Positions 51,485 through 60,331 of a DNA stretch of 64,000 nt are shown one piece after another. The notes beneath the pieces are model-generated. The model had not been told where the DNA came from. It searched no databases and saw only the letters and a list, made by a program, of their open reading frames with translations. This DNA is from an uncultured Eubacterium sp. (GTDB lineage: Bacteria; Bacillota; Clostridia; Lachnospirales; Lachnospiraceae): assembly GCA_910585745.1 (NCBI GenBank), contig CAJUFM010000004.1:19357-83356 (forward strand), given 5' to 3'. Each line of letters starts with the position of its first letter. Position 1 is the stretch's first letter. Made by a program: the position numbers and the translations under genes.

Positions 51485-51538
51485 ATCCCAAAGCCATAGA
51501 GCAGAGACAGCAGCTGTTTTGTGGTTTTGGGATTTTTT
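51485..51538 (+). terminator. Terminator after glgP
   Basis: ATCCCAAA (51485-51492) pairs with TTTGGGAT (51526-51533), with a long, partly paired loop, followed by TTTTT. Confidence 0.75.
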
Positions 51539-51667
51539 GCGTTAATAATAAAATGATATACTTTACATATTTTGGGTTGAAATAAGAATAGATTTGTGAT
51601 ATGTTGTGGAAATAAAGCAAAACACGGAAGGAGATAAAGCAAAATGTAAAAAATAGTACAAAGGGTT

Positions 51668-54600
51668 ATGGCATTGTTATGTTTGTTTGCTTTGTTATTG
51701 TGTCCATTTCAGCATATTCACGGAAAGGGAATTGAGACAGAGCCAGAGAAGAACAATCCAAAAATCTTTCAAGGAGATATCTTTGAGGCAGAGTTTCGCC
51801 TTGATGGAAAATGGGAGGGTGGATATAATGCTACTATTATTCTTCGCAATACCAGCGACAAAACGATAGAGGACTGGGCGCTTTTGTATTACAGTGAAGA
51901 TGAGATTCAGAACCTGTGGAATGGAAAACAGATTGATAATGAGCATTCGATTGTAATGATAAAAAACGCGGAATGGAATCAGGATATAAAGCCAGGCAGG
52001 GAAGTAAGCTTTGGTTTTACAGCGAAATATGAAGATGAAATTCATATACCTCAAAGCTACAGTTTATCCACATGCCGCGTTAAGGTTTCAGAAAAAGATT
52101 ATAAAATTACATACAAGACGAACAGTGACTGGAATAATGGTTACAGTTCCACTATGGAAATAAAGAACCTTACGGATGAGACGATTGAAGACTGGGAGCT
52201 GCAGTTCGAGTTTGGACATCCGGTTACCAATATGTGGAATGCCGTTATAGAAAAACAGGTCAATAAAACATATCAATTAAGGAACAGTGAATATAATCAG
52301 AATATACCAGCGAAGGGTGTAACTTATTTTGGTTTTAACGGGGAGCCTGGCGGAGTCTCAAAAAGTCCAGAAGGTTTTGTATTACACAAATATATTACGG
52401 ATATTGATCCTGAATTAGATAGTGATGGAGACGGGATGCCTAACATATATGAATTGAGGATGGGAACCAATAGTTATAAAAAAGATACCGATGGTGATGG
52501 ACTGGATGATTTTACAGAACTATTTAAAGTAGGTCTGGATCCCTTAAAAAGGGACACAGATGACAATGGCATAGAAGACGGTGATGAGGATAGTGACGAG
52601 GATGGCCTGGCTAATCTCAGGGAGATTCGGATCGGAACAGAGCCGGGGGACAGTGATACCGATAAAGACGGTCTCAGTGACGGAGAAGAGGTAAGAAAGT
52701 ATAAAACGGATCCATTAAAAGAAGATACCGATGGTGATACCTTGACGGATGGTGACGAGATTACTCTTGGATTTGATCCCCTGAAAAAGGATACAAATGA
52801 TAATGGAATATGTGATGGTGAGGAAAAGGTCCAGCAGACTCTCACAGAGGAAATTCCATCAGATAATAATAATGGTGGTGCAGTGACCGGAGTACAAGTA
52901 GATATGAAGGTGACGGGTAATATCAGCAATCACACAGAGATCCGAAATGTATTCGGGGAAGATATACTGTCCAGTGAATTGGTGGGATTGGTAGGTGTTC
53001 CAGTAAGTATTTCTACAGGGGGAAAATTTGATGAAGCCACTATTACATTTTCCTATGATGTATCCAAACTGGGGACGACTAAGGAAGAAGACCTGGCAGT
53101 TATGTGGTACGACGAGGAAAACGAGGACTATGTGATTTATGATGAAGAGTCAGTTGTTGATACTAAAAATCACACGGTAAGGTATACCACCACACATTTT
53201 AGTACATATATGGTGGTTGATAAAAAGACTTGGTACGACGTGTGGAGAAATGAAATTAATTATTATAAAAGAGAAAAACCGAAAAAGAATACAGATATTG
53301 TATTTGCTGTAGATATCTCTGGAAGTATGGTGGGGCCGGAGATCAGACACGCAAAAGATTCCATGAAAGGAATTATTAAAGCGAAGCTAGGAAAGGACCG
53401 TTGTAGTATTGTGACATTCGCCGATAAGGCAAATGTTGTACAGAAATTTTCCAATCATTCTGACAAGCTGGTCAAAAGTGTAAATACCATTTCTGCAAAG
53501 ATGGAAAACAAGACCAATGTGAATAAAGGGCTCCGCAAGGCTATAAGTCAGTATACCGGGGATTCGTATAAGGATAAAGGGTATCAAAGGTATATCGTAC
53601 TGATCTGTGATGGAGATACGGAGTATAATAAAGAGATTGTCGATCTTGCCAAGAAAAACGATATTGCGATTCTCACAGTACTGATCGGAACAGATAATGA
53701 GGCAGATCTAAAAAAGATGTCGAAGGAAACTGGCGGTAAATTTTATACAGTGGAAAAGACAGAAAGTATTGCTGACGTTTTGTTCAAACTGAAGAAAGAT
53801 ACAATGGGTGAATTAAAAACCAAAGACTCAGATGGTGATGGATTGTATGATATTCTTGAGAAAGGCATGTTATGTCAAAATGGTAAAATTGTGGTATCAA
53901 ATCCTGGTGATGAGAACTCGGATTCCGACGATGTGAATGATCTGGAGGAAATGGGAGGGAGAAATAGTCTGGATGAAGACGGACTACCAAAACGGAAAAA
54001 GAAGATATTTGTAAAAGATACCGAAGAGTGGATTGAAGCGCGCTATTTTGTTTATCGAAGCGATCCAACAAATAAAGATACAGATAATGATGGTTACTTA
54101 GATAATGTAGATAAGCATCCAAAGAGACATGATGTGAAGCTGACAGAAATCTATCAAAAACAATACATTCCGATCGTGTCCGGTATTTCAATATACTATG
54201 GGGGATATCAGGGCTGGTGGGAGAATACTGACAGTAAAATGGCAAATAAAGGGTGTGGGATAATTGCCGGATCAGACGTCCTGCTTTATCTGAAGAGGAG
54301 AGAAGATAATAGTACTTTAAGTAAAATTTCTAAAAGCTCCTATATCGATTATGTGAATTCCGTGCGGAAGCATTATATAAAGAAAATGCCGATTTTTGAT
54401 GAAATGACAGCCTTTAATCTGCAATCGGGGATGAATAAATATTTTGATGAATACTCTTTAAAAATGAAAGCGGTAGCTTATCCATTTGCCTTTTCCAGTA
54501 ATAATCGAAAGCGGTTAAAAAAATTAATCGAAAAGTCCATCAGAAATGGAAATCCGGTGATTATTTCAGTTGGTCCCCATCTTTGGAGAGATGTAAAAAA

Positions 54601-54859
54601 AGATAATCAGGCTAAGATGTATGAATTGAGTAAAGGTTCTCTTATTGATTTTAAATATAACAAATACGATGAAAAAACTTTATACAATCATTATGTGGTT
54701 ATTACCGGAATACATAGAGACCGGCAAATGAACACATTAAGATACCAGATTTCCTCATGGGGAAACAAATATTTTGTTGATTATGATGAAATTTGTAAAT
54801 ATAATGATGATTATGGAAGTGACTGTACCAGCGATGCATTATTTGTGTATTACAAATAA
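51668..54859 (+). CDS. Secreted CBM2-like / TSP3 / vWA / C39-like protein, start disrupted
   Basis: A 1063-residue protein: signal-like segment; two CBM2-like beta domains (about 30-130 and 140-235, RLDGKWEGGYNATIILRNTS and NSDWNNGYSSTMEIKNLTDE); calcium-type TSP3/EF-like repeats (240-385, DSDGDGMPN, DTDGDGLDD, DTDKDGLSD); a spacer; a vWA domain with MIDAS D549-x-S551-x-S553; more TSP3 repeats; and a C39-like cysteine-peptidase domain (C863 in NKGCGII, H1008 in NHYVVITG, then SSWGNK). The best start is ATG 51644, 10 nt after AAGGAG, but its second codon is TAA. ATG 51668 restores the frame with a poor site and a shortened signal peptide. Expression may be low or lost. Confidence 0.75.
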   Translation: MALLCLFALLLCPFQHIHGKGIETEPEKNNPKIFQGDIFEAEFRLDGKWEGGYNATIILRNTSDKTIEDWALLYYSEDEIQNLWNGKQIDNEHSIVMIKNAEWNQDIKPGREVSFGFTAKYEDEIHIPQSYSLSTCRVKVSEKDYKITYKTNSDWNNGYSSTMEIKNLTDETIEDWELQFEFGHPVTNMWNAVIEKQVNKTYQLRNSEYNQNIPAKGVTYFGFNGEPGGVSKSPEGFVLHKYITDIDPELDSDGDGMPNIYELRMGTNSYKKDTDGDGLDDFTELFKVGLDPLKRDTDDNGIEDGDEDSDEDGLANLREIRIGTEPGDSDTDKDGLSDGEEVRKYKTDPLKEDTDGDTLTDGDEITLGFDPLKKDTNDNGICDGEEKVQQTLTEEIPSDNNNGGAVTGVQVDMKVTGNISNHTEIRNVFGEDILSSELVGLVGVPVSISTGGKFDEATITFSYDVSKLGTTKEEDLAVMWYDEENEDYVIYDEESVVDTKNHTVRYTTTHFSTYMVVDKKTWYDVWRNEINYYKREKPKKNTDIVFAVDISGSMVGPEIRHAKDSMKGIIKAKLGKDRCSIVTFADKANVVQKFSNHSDKLVKSVNTISAKMENKTNVNKGLRKAISQYTGDSYKDKGYQRYIVLICDGDTEYNKEIVDLAKKNDIAILTVLIGTDNEADLKKMSKETGGKFYTVEKTESIADVLFKLKKDTMGELKTKDSDGDGLYDILEKGMLCQNGKIVVSNPGDENSDSDDVNDLEEMGGRNSLDEDGLPKRKKKIFVKDTEEWIEARYFVYRSDPTNKDTDNDGYLDNVDKHPKRHDVKLTEIYQKQYIPIVSGISIYYGGYQGWWENTDSKMANKGCGIIAGSDVLLYLKRREDNSTLSKISKSSYIDYVNSVRKHYIKKMPIFDEMTAFNLQSGMNKYFDEYSLKMKAVAYPFAFSSNNRKRLKKLIEKSIRNGNPVIISVGPHLWRDVKKDNQAKMYELSKGSLIDFKYNKYDEKTLYNHYVVITGIHRDRQMNTLRYQISSWGNKYFVDYDEICKYNDDYGSDCTSDALFVYYK

Positions 54860-54867
54860 TTAAAAGA

Positions 54868-54899
54868 ATGTTCGGATTGCATGAGCAGTCCGAACATTT
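54868..54899 (+). terminator. Terminator-like hairpin
   Basis: ATGTTCGGA (54868-54876) pairs with TCCGAACAT (54889-54897), followed by TTT. It separates the large secreted protein from the tandem paralogs. Confidence 0.6.
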
Positions 54900-54917
54900 C
54901 TGATGGAAAGGAACATT

Positions 54918-55658
54918 ATGGGAAAGATAATAAAGCGAATCTTCCAAATCGCAGGAATCGCACTTGCCGTATATATACTCTGCCAGATTTTCTATTACCG
55001 GATATATCTGAACATACCCAGTGCGGCGGCAAAAGGCCTGCAGAAAAAAATCACAGAAGAAATGGGAGAGGGGTTCAAGCTGACGAATCCTACACATGAG
55101 AATACGGAAGTCAGCTATATTGATGTGGATATAGACAGTGGATTATATATGGATGAAAAGATCTTTTCAATCTGCAGCCGGTTAAAAGATATCATATATG
55201 ATTATGCCAGGGAGCATCCGGATAATTTTTCGCTCATTCCCTCCAGTGATCAGGAAATCAATGAACGCACTTACAATGCAAAAGGGTTTCATGTAAATTT
55301 TACAGATGAGAGTGGTGGGAAATTATACGGAGGAAACTATAGTGTTTTTGAATTTACCAATTATTTAGATACGGAAAATAAATACGACAACAGGTTAAGC
55401 CATATGAGGGTAAGTGGACTAGGGATGGAGCATTATGGCTATCGGTTAAGTGATCTTGTAAAGTTTAATGGGATAAAGGAGCTATACTGCGGTGATGAGA
55501 TAGAGATAGATGACCCGGAGGCTCTTGGGAAGATGAAAGAATTGAAGCTTTTTGACTGGGAGGGAGATCCGGAGGTTGAGGAAAAGCTAAAAAAAGCAGC
55601 AGATAAGTATGGCATATGGTTTCAGTACGGCAGTTTTCTCCGATATAAATATAAGTAG
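54918..55658 (+). CDS. Membrane-anchored tandem paralog, copy 1
   Basis: A 246-residue protein with an N-terminal transmembrane helix (IFQIAGIALAVYILCQIFYY) and an outer domain. The first half has GLQKKITEEMGEGFKLTNP and YIDVDIDSGLYMDEKIF; the end has leucine-rich-like segments (DLVKFNGIKELYCGDEIEID, EALGKMKELKLFDWEGDPEV). I recognise no named family. It is the first of three consecutive copies at about 850-bp intervals. AAAGGA precedes ATG 54918 (an ATG at 54903 overlaps that site). Tandem arrays of this kind are typical of immunity or lineage-specific surface proteins; inferred only. Confidence 0.7.
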   Translation: MGKIIKRIFQIAGIALAVYILCQIFYYRIYLNIPSAAAKGLQKKITEEMGEGFKLTNPTHENTEVSYIDVDIDSGLYMDEKIFSICSRLKDIIYDYAREHPDNFSLIPSSDQEINERTYNAKGFHVNFTDESGGKLYGGNYSVFEFTNYLDTENKYDNRLSHMRVSGLGMEHYGYRLSDLVKFNGIKELYCGDEIEIDDPEALGKMKELKLFDWEGDPEVEEKLKKAADKYGIWFQYGSFLRYKYK

Positions 55659-55767
55659 TTAAGTTGTATTGAGGAAACACAAAAATACTAAGTTTCCCTA
55701 AAATTTTTATGAAAAGATTAATTTTTGGAGTATGAAATGAAAAGAATTTCTGATGGAAAGGAGCATT

Positions 55768-56508
55768 ATGAAAAAGATAATAAAGCGAATCTTCCAAATC
55801 GCGGGAATTGCACTTGCTGCCTATATACTCTGCCAGATTTTTTATTACCGGATATATTTGAATATACCCAGTCCGGCAGCAAGGGGGCTACAGAAAAAAA
55901 TTACAGAAGAAATGGGAGAGGGGTTTAAGCTGACGAATCCTACATATGAGAATACGGAAATCAGCTATATTGAAGTGGATATAGACAATGAATTATATAT
56001 GGAAGAAAAGATCTTTTCAGACTGCAATCGGTTAAAAGATATCATATATGATTATGCCAGGGAGCATCCGGATAATTTTTCACTTATCCCAGCCAGAGAT
56101 CGGGATATCGATGAGTATACGATTGGTGTTAAGGGTTTTCATGTGGATTTTACAGATGTTAACGGAGGGAAATTATATTGCGGAAGTTATAGTGTTTTTG
56201 CATTTTCCAATTATTTAGATACGGAAAGTAGATACGACAGCAGGTTAAGCCGTATGAGTGTGAGCTCTATTGGAATGGAGCATTATGGCTACCAGTTAAG
56301 TGATTTTGTAAAGTTTAACGGGATAAAGGAGCTAAACTGCTGTGATGAGATAGAGATAGATGACCCGGAGGCTCTTGGGAAGATGAAAGAATTAAAGCTT
56401 TTTGACTGGGAGGGAGATCCGGAGGTTGAGGAAAAGCTAAAAAAAGCGGCAGATAAGTATGGCATATGGTTTCAGTACGGCAGTTTTCTCCGATATAAAG
56501 ATAGGTAG
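55768..56508 (+). CDS. Membrane-anchored tandem paralog, copy 2
   Basis: A 246-residue homologue of copy 1, nearly identical in the anchor (IFQIAGIALAAYILCQIFYY), the KITEEMGEGFKLTNP segment and the whole C-terminal 65 residues (LGKMKELKLFDWEGDPEVEE and on to KYGIWFQYGSFLRYK). The middle is more diverged: RDRDIDEYTIGVKGFHVDF and MSVSSIGMEHYGYQLSDF replace the copy 1 versions. The intergenic region before it (55659-55746) is repeated before copy 3 and carries a GGAAAC/GTTTCC stem. AAGGAG precedes ATG 55768. Function unknown. Confidence 0.7.
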   Translation: MKKIIKRIFQIAGIALAAYILCQIFYYRIYLNIPSPAARGLQKKITEEMGEGFKLTNPTYENTEISYIEVDIDNELYMEEKIFSDCNRLKDIIYDYAREHPDNFSLIPARDRDIDEYTIGVKGFHVDFTDVNGGKLYCGSYSVFAFSNYLDTESRYDSRLSRMSVSSIGMEHYGYQLSDFVKFNGIKELNCCDEIEIDDPEALGKMKELKLFDWEGDPEVEEKLKKAADKYGIWFQYGSFLRYKDR

Positions 56509-56622
56509 TTGAGTTGTATTGTATTGAGGAAACACAAATATTCTAAGTTTCCCTAAAATTTTTATGAAAAGATTAATTTTTGGAGTATGAAATGAAAAGA
56601 ATTTCTGATGGAAAGGAGCATT

Positions 56623-57351
56623 ATGAAAAAGATAATAAAGCGAATCTTCCAAATCGCAGGAATTGCACTTGCTGCCTATATACTCTGCCAGATTTTTTAT
56701 TACCGGATATATCTGAATATACCCAGTGCGGCAGCAAGGGGGCTGCAGAAAAAAATCACGGAAGAAATGGGAGAGGGGTTCAAGCTGACGAATCCTATAC
56801 ATGAGAATACGGAAATCAGCTATATTGATGTGGATATAGATAGTGAATTATATATGGATGAAAAGATCTTTTCAGACTGCAGCCGGTTAAAAGATATCAT
56901 ATATGATCATGCCAGGGAGCATCCGGATAATTTTTCACTTATTCCCGCTAGTGATCAGGACATCGATGAGCACACTTACTGTGCAAAAGGGATTCATGTA
57001 AATTTTACAGATGAGAGTGGTGGGAAATTATATGGAGGAAGTCGTATTGTTTTTGAGTTTACCAATTATCTAGATACGGAGAATAAATATGACAGCAGGT
57101 TAAGCCATATGAGAGTAATTGCACGGGGAATGGAGCATTATGGCTACCGGTTAAGTGATCTTGTAAAGTTTAATGGGATAAAGGAGCTATACTGCGGTGA
57201 TGAGATAGAGATAGATGACCCGGAGGCTCTTGGGAAGATGAAAGAACTGCAGTTTTTCGACTGGGATGGAGATCCGGAGATTGAGGAAAAGCTTATGAAG
57301 GCGGCAGATAAGTATGGCATATGGTATGAGGGCAGCAGTTTTGCCCAATGA
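56623..57351 (+). CDS. Membrane-anchored tandem paralog, copy 3
   Basis: A 242-residue homologue. The N-terminal half is close to copies 1 and 2. The middle resembles copy 1 more (HVNFTDESGGKLYGG, LDTENKYDSRLSHMRV). The C-terminus diverges after GDPEIEEKLMKAADKYGIWY, ending EGSSFAQ instead of FLRYK, so the duplicated unit ends here. This mosaic suggests unequal crossing-over or gene conversion between copies. AAGGAG precedes ATG 56623. It is the last gene before the convergent TOPRIM-like gene. Confidence 0.7.
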   Translation: MKKIIKRIFQIAGIALAAYILCQIFYYRIYLNIPSAAARGLQKKITEEMGEGFKLTNPIHENTEISYIDVDIDSELYMDEKIFSDCSRLKDIIYDHAREHPDNFSLIPASDQDIDEHTYCAKGIHVNFTDESGGKLYGGSRIVFEFTNYLDTENKYDSRLSHMRVIARGMEHYGYRLSDLVKFNGIKELYCGDEIEIDDPEALGKMKELQFFDWDGDPEIEEKLMKAADKYGIWYEGSSFAQ

Positions 57352-57389
57352 AAATGAGAGTTTAAAAAATGGTTAGGGGGGATCCCCCT

Positions 57390-58142
57390 CTATTCTCTAA
57401 TAATCCCTAAATCTAATAATACGTACGACATCACGGAAAGTAGGAAATACGTACTTTTTTCCTCATAATATTTTTCTTCCTTGTTAAAAATATGTATATT
57501 AGCACTTGAGAAATCGTCAATATTGAAATTGATTCCTTGATCAGATATGTATTTTTGGAACTCGTCGCATGCGTGTAAAATACTATGTTCATTTATTTTA
57601 TTCATAGCAATTTTATCTGTATGTTGTGATATGAATTGTTTTGCATCTGCTCCAAGGCATGCACAAATATTATAGGATCCATCGATAAACTGGGAAATCT
57701 CGTATGATTCGATGGAAGGATAACTCAAAATTAAAATTCCTCCCATCATACTGTTTTCATTTTCCCGAGAATTCTTCAATGTATGAAGCAGGTTTAAGAT
57801 AAATTGAGGATCGGTATTGGATTTTGAATCACGATCGAAAATATAATATACAGCAGCATTGGTTACATCAAATGAATATTGCTCAATTAATTCAGCGTAA
57901 ATGGTATCGAGATAATCGGTTTCACTGATTGAAGCGATATTGGAGTTCTTTGTATTGATCACAGCAACGGTACTATGACTATCGGTCTGGCTTTTATAAT
58001 AAGTTGCTTTATTCCGTCTCTTTTCAATTCTCTGATACCCCAGAAGGTCTTCAAAGATTTTTTTGATCAATGAAAATTCGTGTCTGCTTCCTTCCACAAC
58101 AAATAGAACTTTGCCGATTCTTTTATTCTTTATCAGTTTCAT
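57390..58142 (-). CDS. TOPRIM-like protein paired with AAA ATPase
   Basis: The 250-residue protein has an early acidic strand-loop, KVLFVVEGSRHEFSLIKKIF (glutamate of a TOPRIM fold), and later AAVYYIFDRDSKSNTD with the DxD pair. LILSYPSIESYEISQF follows. This fits the second subunit of two-gene systems in which an OLD/AAA-type ATPase controls a TOPRIM nuclease (RloB/AbiLii or PARIS AriB style); which family is closest I cannot tell. It overlaps the ATPase gene by 20 nt. ATG 58142 lies 11 nt after GGAGG; TTG 58160 overlaps the site. Confidence 0.6.
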   Translation of the reverse strand: MKLIKNKRIGKVLFVVEGSRHEFSLIKKIFEDLLGYQRIEKRRNKATYYKSQTDSHSTVAVINTKNSNIASISETDYLDTIYAELIEQYSFDVTNAAVYYIFDRDSKSNTDPQFILNLLHTLKNSRENENSMMGGILILSYPSIESYEISQFIDGSYNICACLGADAKQFISQHTDKIAMNKINEHSILHACDEFQKYISDQGINFNIDDFSSANIHIFNKEEKYYEEKSTYFLLSVMSYVLLDLGIIRE

Positions 58143-59265
58143 ATTCTGGTATTCCTCCAAAGACGCCGCTTAGGTACATTTTTTCTAAATTTTGGGCAAC
58201 CCTGGGCTGCTCATCTGAAAAACGGTTTAAAACACTGCCCTCTCCGCCCATCATTTCCACGGAATATATCTGGTCAGGACGAAGCAGTGCGTTGGACAGA
58301 AGATTCGTGGAATGGGATACCAATAGCAGCTGGGTGTTGGTGCTGTTGTTCATGATATAACGGACAATCAATTCTTCCAATTTGTTATGAAATCCACTGC
58401 TGAATTCGTCAATGACAAGTAAACCGCCCTTCTGTACAGAATGTAATATGGCCGGGAGGATATTTATTAATGTTTTATTGCCTGTTGATTCTAAAAACAT
58501 TGGAATCGGTACTGAGATGTCTTCTCGTTGAAAAAACAGTGTTTTACCCTCTTCTTCCGACATTTCATAACGGATTCCCTGTCCCTCAATCTCAAGTGCA
58601 TATTCAACAGAATATTTGAAATTATTGTTTTTAAAAAATGAATTAATCTCTTCAACCCCATATTTTTCGAGATATTTCCGAATTGTCAGAGATTCATCAT
58701 TATAAGAAGAGATGGTTCGTTTATATGCATTGATGCAGACAGATTGTTTTAAGAATGCAAACCATTTTTTTAATATTTCATTGTCCTCAAATTTAGTATT
58801 GAAATACACTTTTTTTATAAATAATAAGGACTCATCTACTTCATGAAAGGTGCTGTTTTCTGACAGCCAGAGCTTCGCATTCTCTCCGATTCTTTCTATA
58901 ACTGGCTGATTATCCAGCTGTAATGTTTCTTCCAGAAATTTATTTCCATCAAAGGAAAAGCGGTAGAGGATCTCATGCCCGTCTATATCAAATTCATACT
59001 TTAGTGATGTCTCATCTTCCTTGGAAAATAGGCATTGATATAAAAATAAATGGATATCCCGGTCTTTGAAAAGCAGGTCCAACAATAACATAACCGGCTG
59101 AATCGCTGTCGTCTTACCGGAGGCATTATCACCTACAAAAAGAAGTCCTTTTAATAACTTTCCCTTTGTATTCTGTTTCAACAATTTATAATTTGTCTTT
59201 CTGAAATCAAACACAGTCTCATTTTTAAAACATTTAAAATTCTTTACTATGATCCGACTGAGCAT
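58123..59265 (-). CDS. AAA family ATPase (AbiL/RloA/AriA-like)
   Basis: A 380-residue SMC/OLD-like ATPase. The opening MLSRIIVKNFKCFKNETVFD is typical of AAA_15/AAA_21 proteins. Walker A is FVGDNASGKTTAIQ, the signature-like FLESTGNKTLINILPAIL, Walker B GGLLVIDEFSSGFHN and the switch LLLVSHSTNLL. Such ATPases sense phage cues and gate an effector, here the overlapping TOPRIM-like protein. GAGGTGGG lies just before the ATG; a good promoter is upstream on the same strand. The pair is an isolated two-gene operon in AT-rich DNA, as expected for a transferred defence system. Confidence 0.78.
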   Translation of the reverse strand: MLSRIIVKNFKCFKNETVFDFRKTNYKLLKQNTKGKLLKGLLFVGDNASGKTTAIQPVMLLLDLLFKDRDIHLFLYQCLFSKEDETSLKYEFDIDGHEILYRFSFDGNKFLEETLQLDNQPVIERIGENAKLWLSENSTFHEVDESLLFIKKVYFNTKFEDNEILKKWFAFLKQSVCINAYKRTISSYNDESLTIRKYLEKYGVEEINSFFKNNNFKYSVEYALEIEGQGIRYEMSEEEGKTLFFQREDISVPIPMFLESTGNKTLINILPAILHSVQKGGLLVIDEFSSGFHNKLEELIVRYIMNNSTNTQLLLVSHSTNLLSNALLRPDQIYSVEMMGGEGSVLNRFSDEQPRVAQNLEKMYLSGVFGGIPEYETDKE

Positions 59266-59329
59266 ATTGTCCCACCTCGCAATTTTTTTTCGTTAGAATA
59301 TTTAGAGTTCGTAATTTTTTTGCACTTAT

Positions 59330-59358
59330 ATCATATCATACTATATTATTTTTGACAA
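59330..59358 (-). promoter_or_regulatory. Promoter of the AAA/TOPRIM operon
   Basis: On the minus strand TTGTCA (59358-59353), 17-nt spacer, TATGAT (59335-59330), about 65 nt before the ATPase start codon. Confidence 0.65.
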
Positions 59359-59409
59359 TATGATATTTTTCATACTTTGAAATTGAAAATCCTCAATTCC
59401 CCATAATCC

Positions 59410-59449
59410 CGCCCCCGCTGATGGCGGATTTCAGGCCAGCGGGGGCGTT
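59410..59449. terminator. GC-rich hairpin between SDR and ATPase genes
   Basis: An 11-bp stem CGCCCCCGCTG (59410-59420) / CAGCGGGGGCG (59437-59447) with a partly paired loop. On the plus strand TTTCT follows; on the minus strand, where the SDR gene ends at 59463, no T-run follows. It probably still stops SDR read-through. Confidence 0.5.
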
Positions 59450-59462
59450 TCTATGCTTCGTT

Positions 59463-60206
59463 TTACACTCTCATCGCTCCATCCACGGACAAAACTTCTC
59501 CAGTCACATAGCTTGCCATATCACTTGCAAGAAACACAAATGCATTTGCCACGTCTTCCGGCTCCCCAATTCTGCGGAGCGGAATTGCTGCTGTCATCGG
59601 TTCAATCATTTCTTTGGGGAGGGCAGCTACCATATCTGTCCTCGTAATGCCAGGCGCCACCGCATTTACACGGATATTGCTTGGCCCCAATTCCCTTGCA
59701 AGGGAAAGCGTCATGCCATTGACCGCGAATTTACTTGTTGGATAGGCAGCCCCTCCAGGCTGTCCGCTGATGCTCACCATGGAGCTCGTATTGATAATGC
59801 AGCCGCCACCCTGTTCCTTCATAATCTTTACGGTTGGCTGAATGGCATAAAAAATGGAATTTACATTCAGGCTGATAACCTTTTCAAACTGTCCCGGTTC
59901 ATAATTATCAACCTTTGTGCTGTCAGAAATTCCGGCATTGTTCACCAGAATATCAATTCTTCCGAACTGTTTTTTCACAGCTTCTATTGCGTCCGCCACT
60001 TTCTTTGCATCAGAAAGATCCGGATAAGCGCCGTCTGCTTCCCAGTCCGGATTCTCATTTTTTAAAGCTGAAAGCGCCTTGTCCACCGTTTCCTTTCTGG
60101 AACCGAACAGAACTACTTTGGCTCCATTTTCTAAATATTTTTTTACAATAGCAAATCCAATCCCGCGTGTTCCACCTGTGACAACTGCCACTTTACCTTT
60201 TAACAT
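59463..60206 (-). CDS. Short-chain dehydrogenase/reductase (FabG/HSDH-like)
   Basis: A 247-residue classical SDR. The cofactor loop is VAVVTGGTRGIGFAIV, followed by FGSRKE (basic residue suited to NADPH). NNAGIS, the catalytic serine in IINTSSMVSISG, and the Y-x-x-x-K in AAYPTSKFAVNG are all present. The C-terminus ends VTGEVLSVDGAMRV, the SDR dimer signature. It may be a 3-oxoacyl-ACP reductase or, as in many gut Lachnospiraceae, a hydroxysteroid or sugar-alcohol dehydrogenase. It is a lone gene, so the substrate cannot be set. A purine-rich AGGAGG-like site precedes the ATG. Confidence 0.87.
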   Translation of the reverse strand: MLKGKVAVVTGGTRGIGFAIVKKYLENGAKVVLFGSRKETVDKALSALKNENPDWEADGAYPDLSDAKKVADAIEAVKKQFGRIDILVNNAGISDSTKVDNYEPGQFEKVISLNVNSIFYAIQPTVKIMKEQGGGCIINTSSMVSISGQPGGAAYPTSKFAVNGMTLSLARELGPSNIRVNAVAPGITRTDMVAALPKEMIEPMTAAIPLRRIGEPEDVANAFVFLASDMASYVTGEVLSVDGAMRV

Positions 60207-60331
60207 ATTGCTACCTCCTGCTAAATAATAATGTTGTAAAATTTGATATCTTAACTTATTATCTCACACACAGAACCCGGACATTCATTTTGGGGCAGAA
60301 AATACAGCTGACTTTGCACTGCGGGGACTTT

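Larger units (their letters stand above)
54897..57351 (+). repeat. Three-copy direct tandem repeat of about 850 bp
   Basis: Each unit begins with TTTCTGATGGAAAGGA (54897, 55747, 56602), giving periods of 850 and 855 bp, and includes one gene plus its leader. The 90-100-bp spacers before units 2 and 3 are almost identical, including ATTTTTGGAGTATGAAATGA. High identity at the ends with a diverged middle indicates duplication followed by local conversion. Confidence 0.88.

Noticed and set aside
59410..59447. GC-rich inverted repeat considered as an insertion-sequence end
   Set aside because: No transposase nearby and no partner copy; an intergenic hairpin between two operons explains it.
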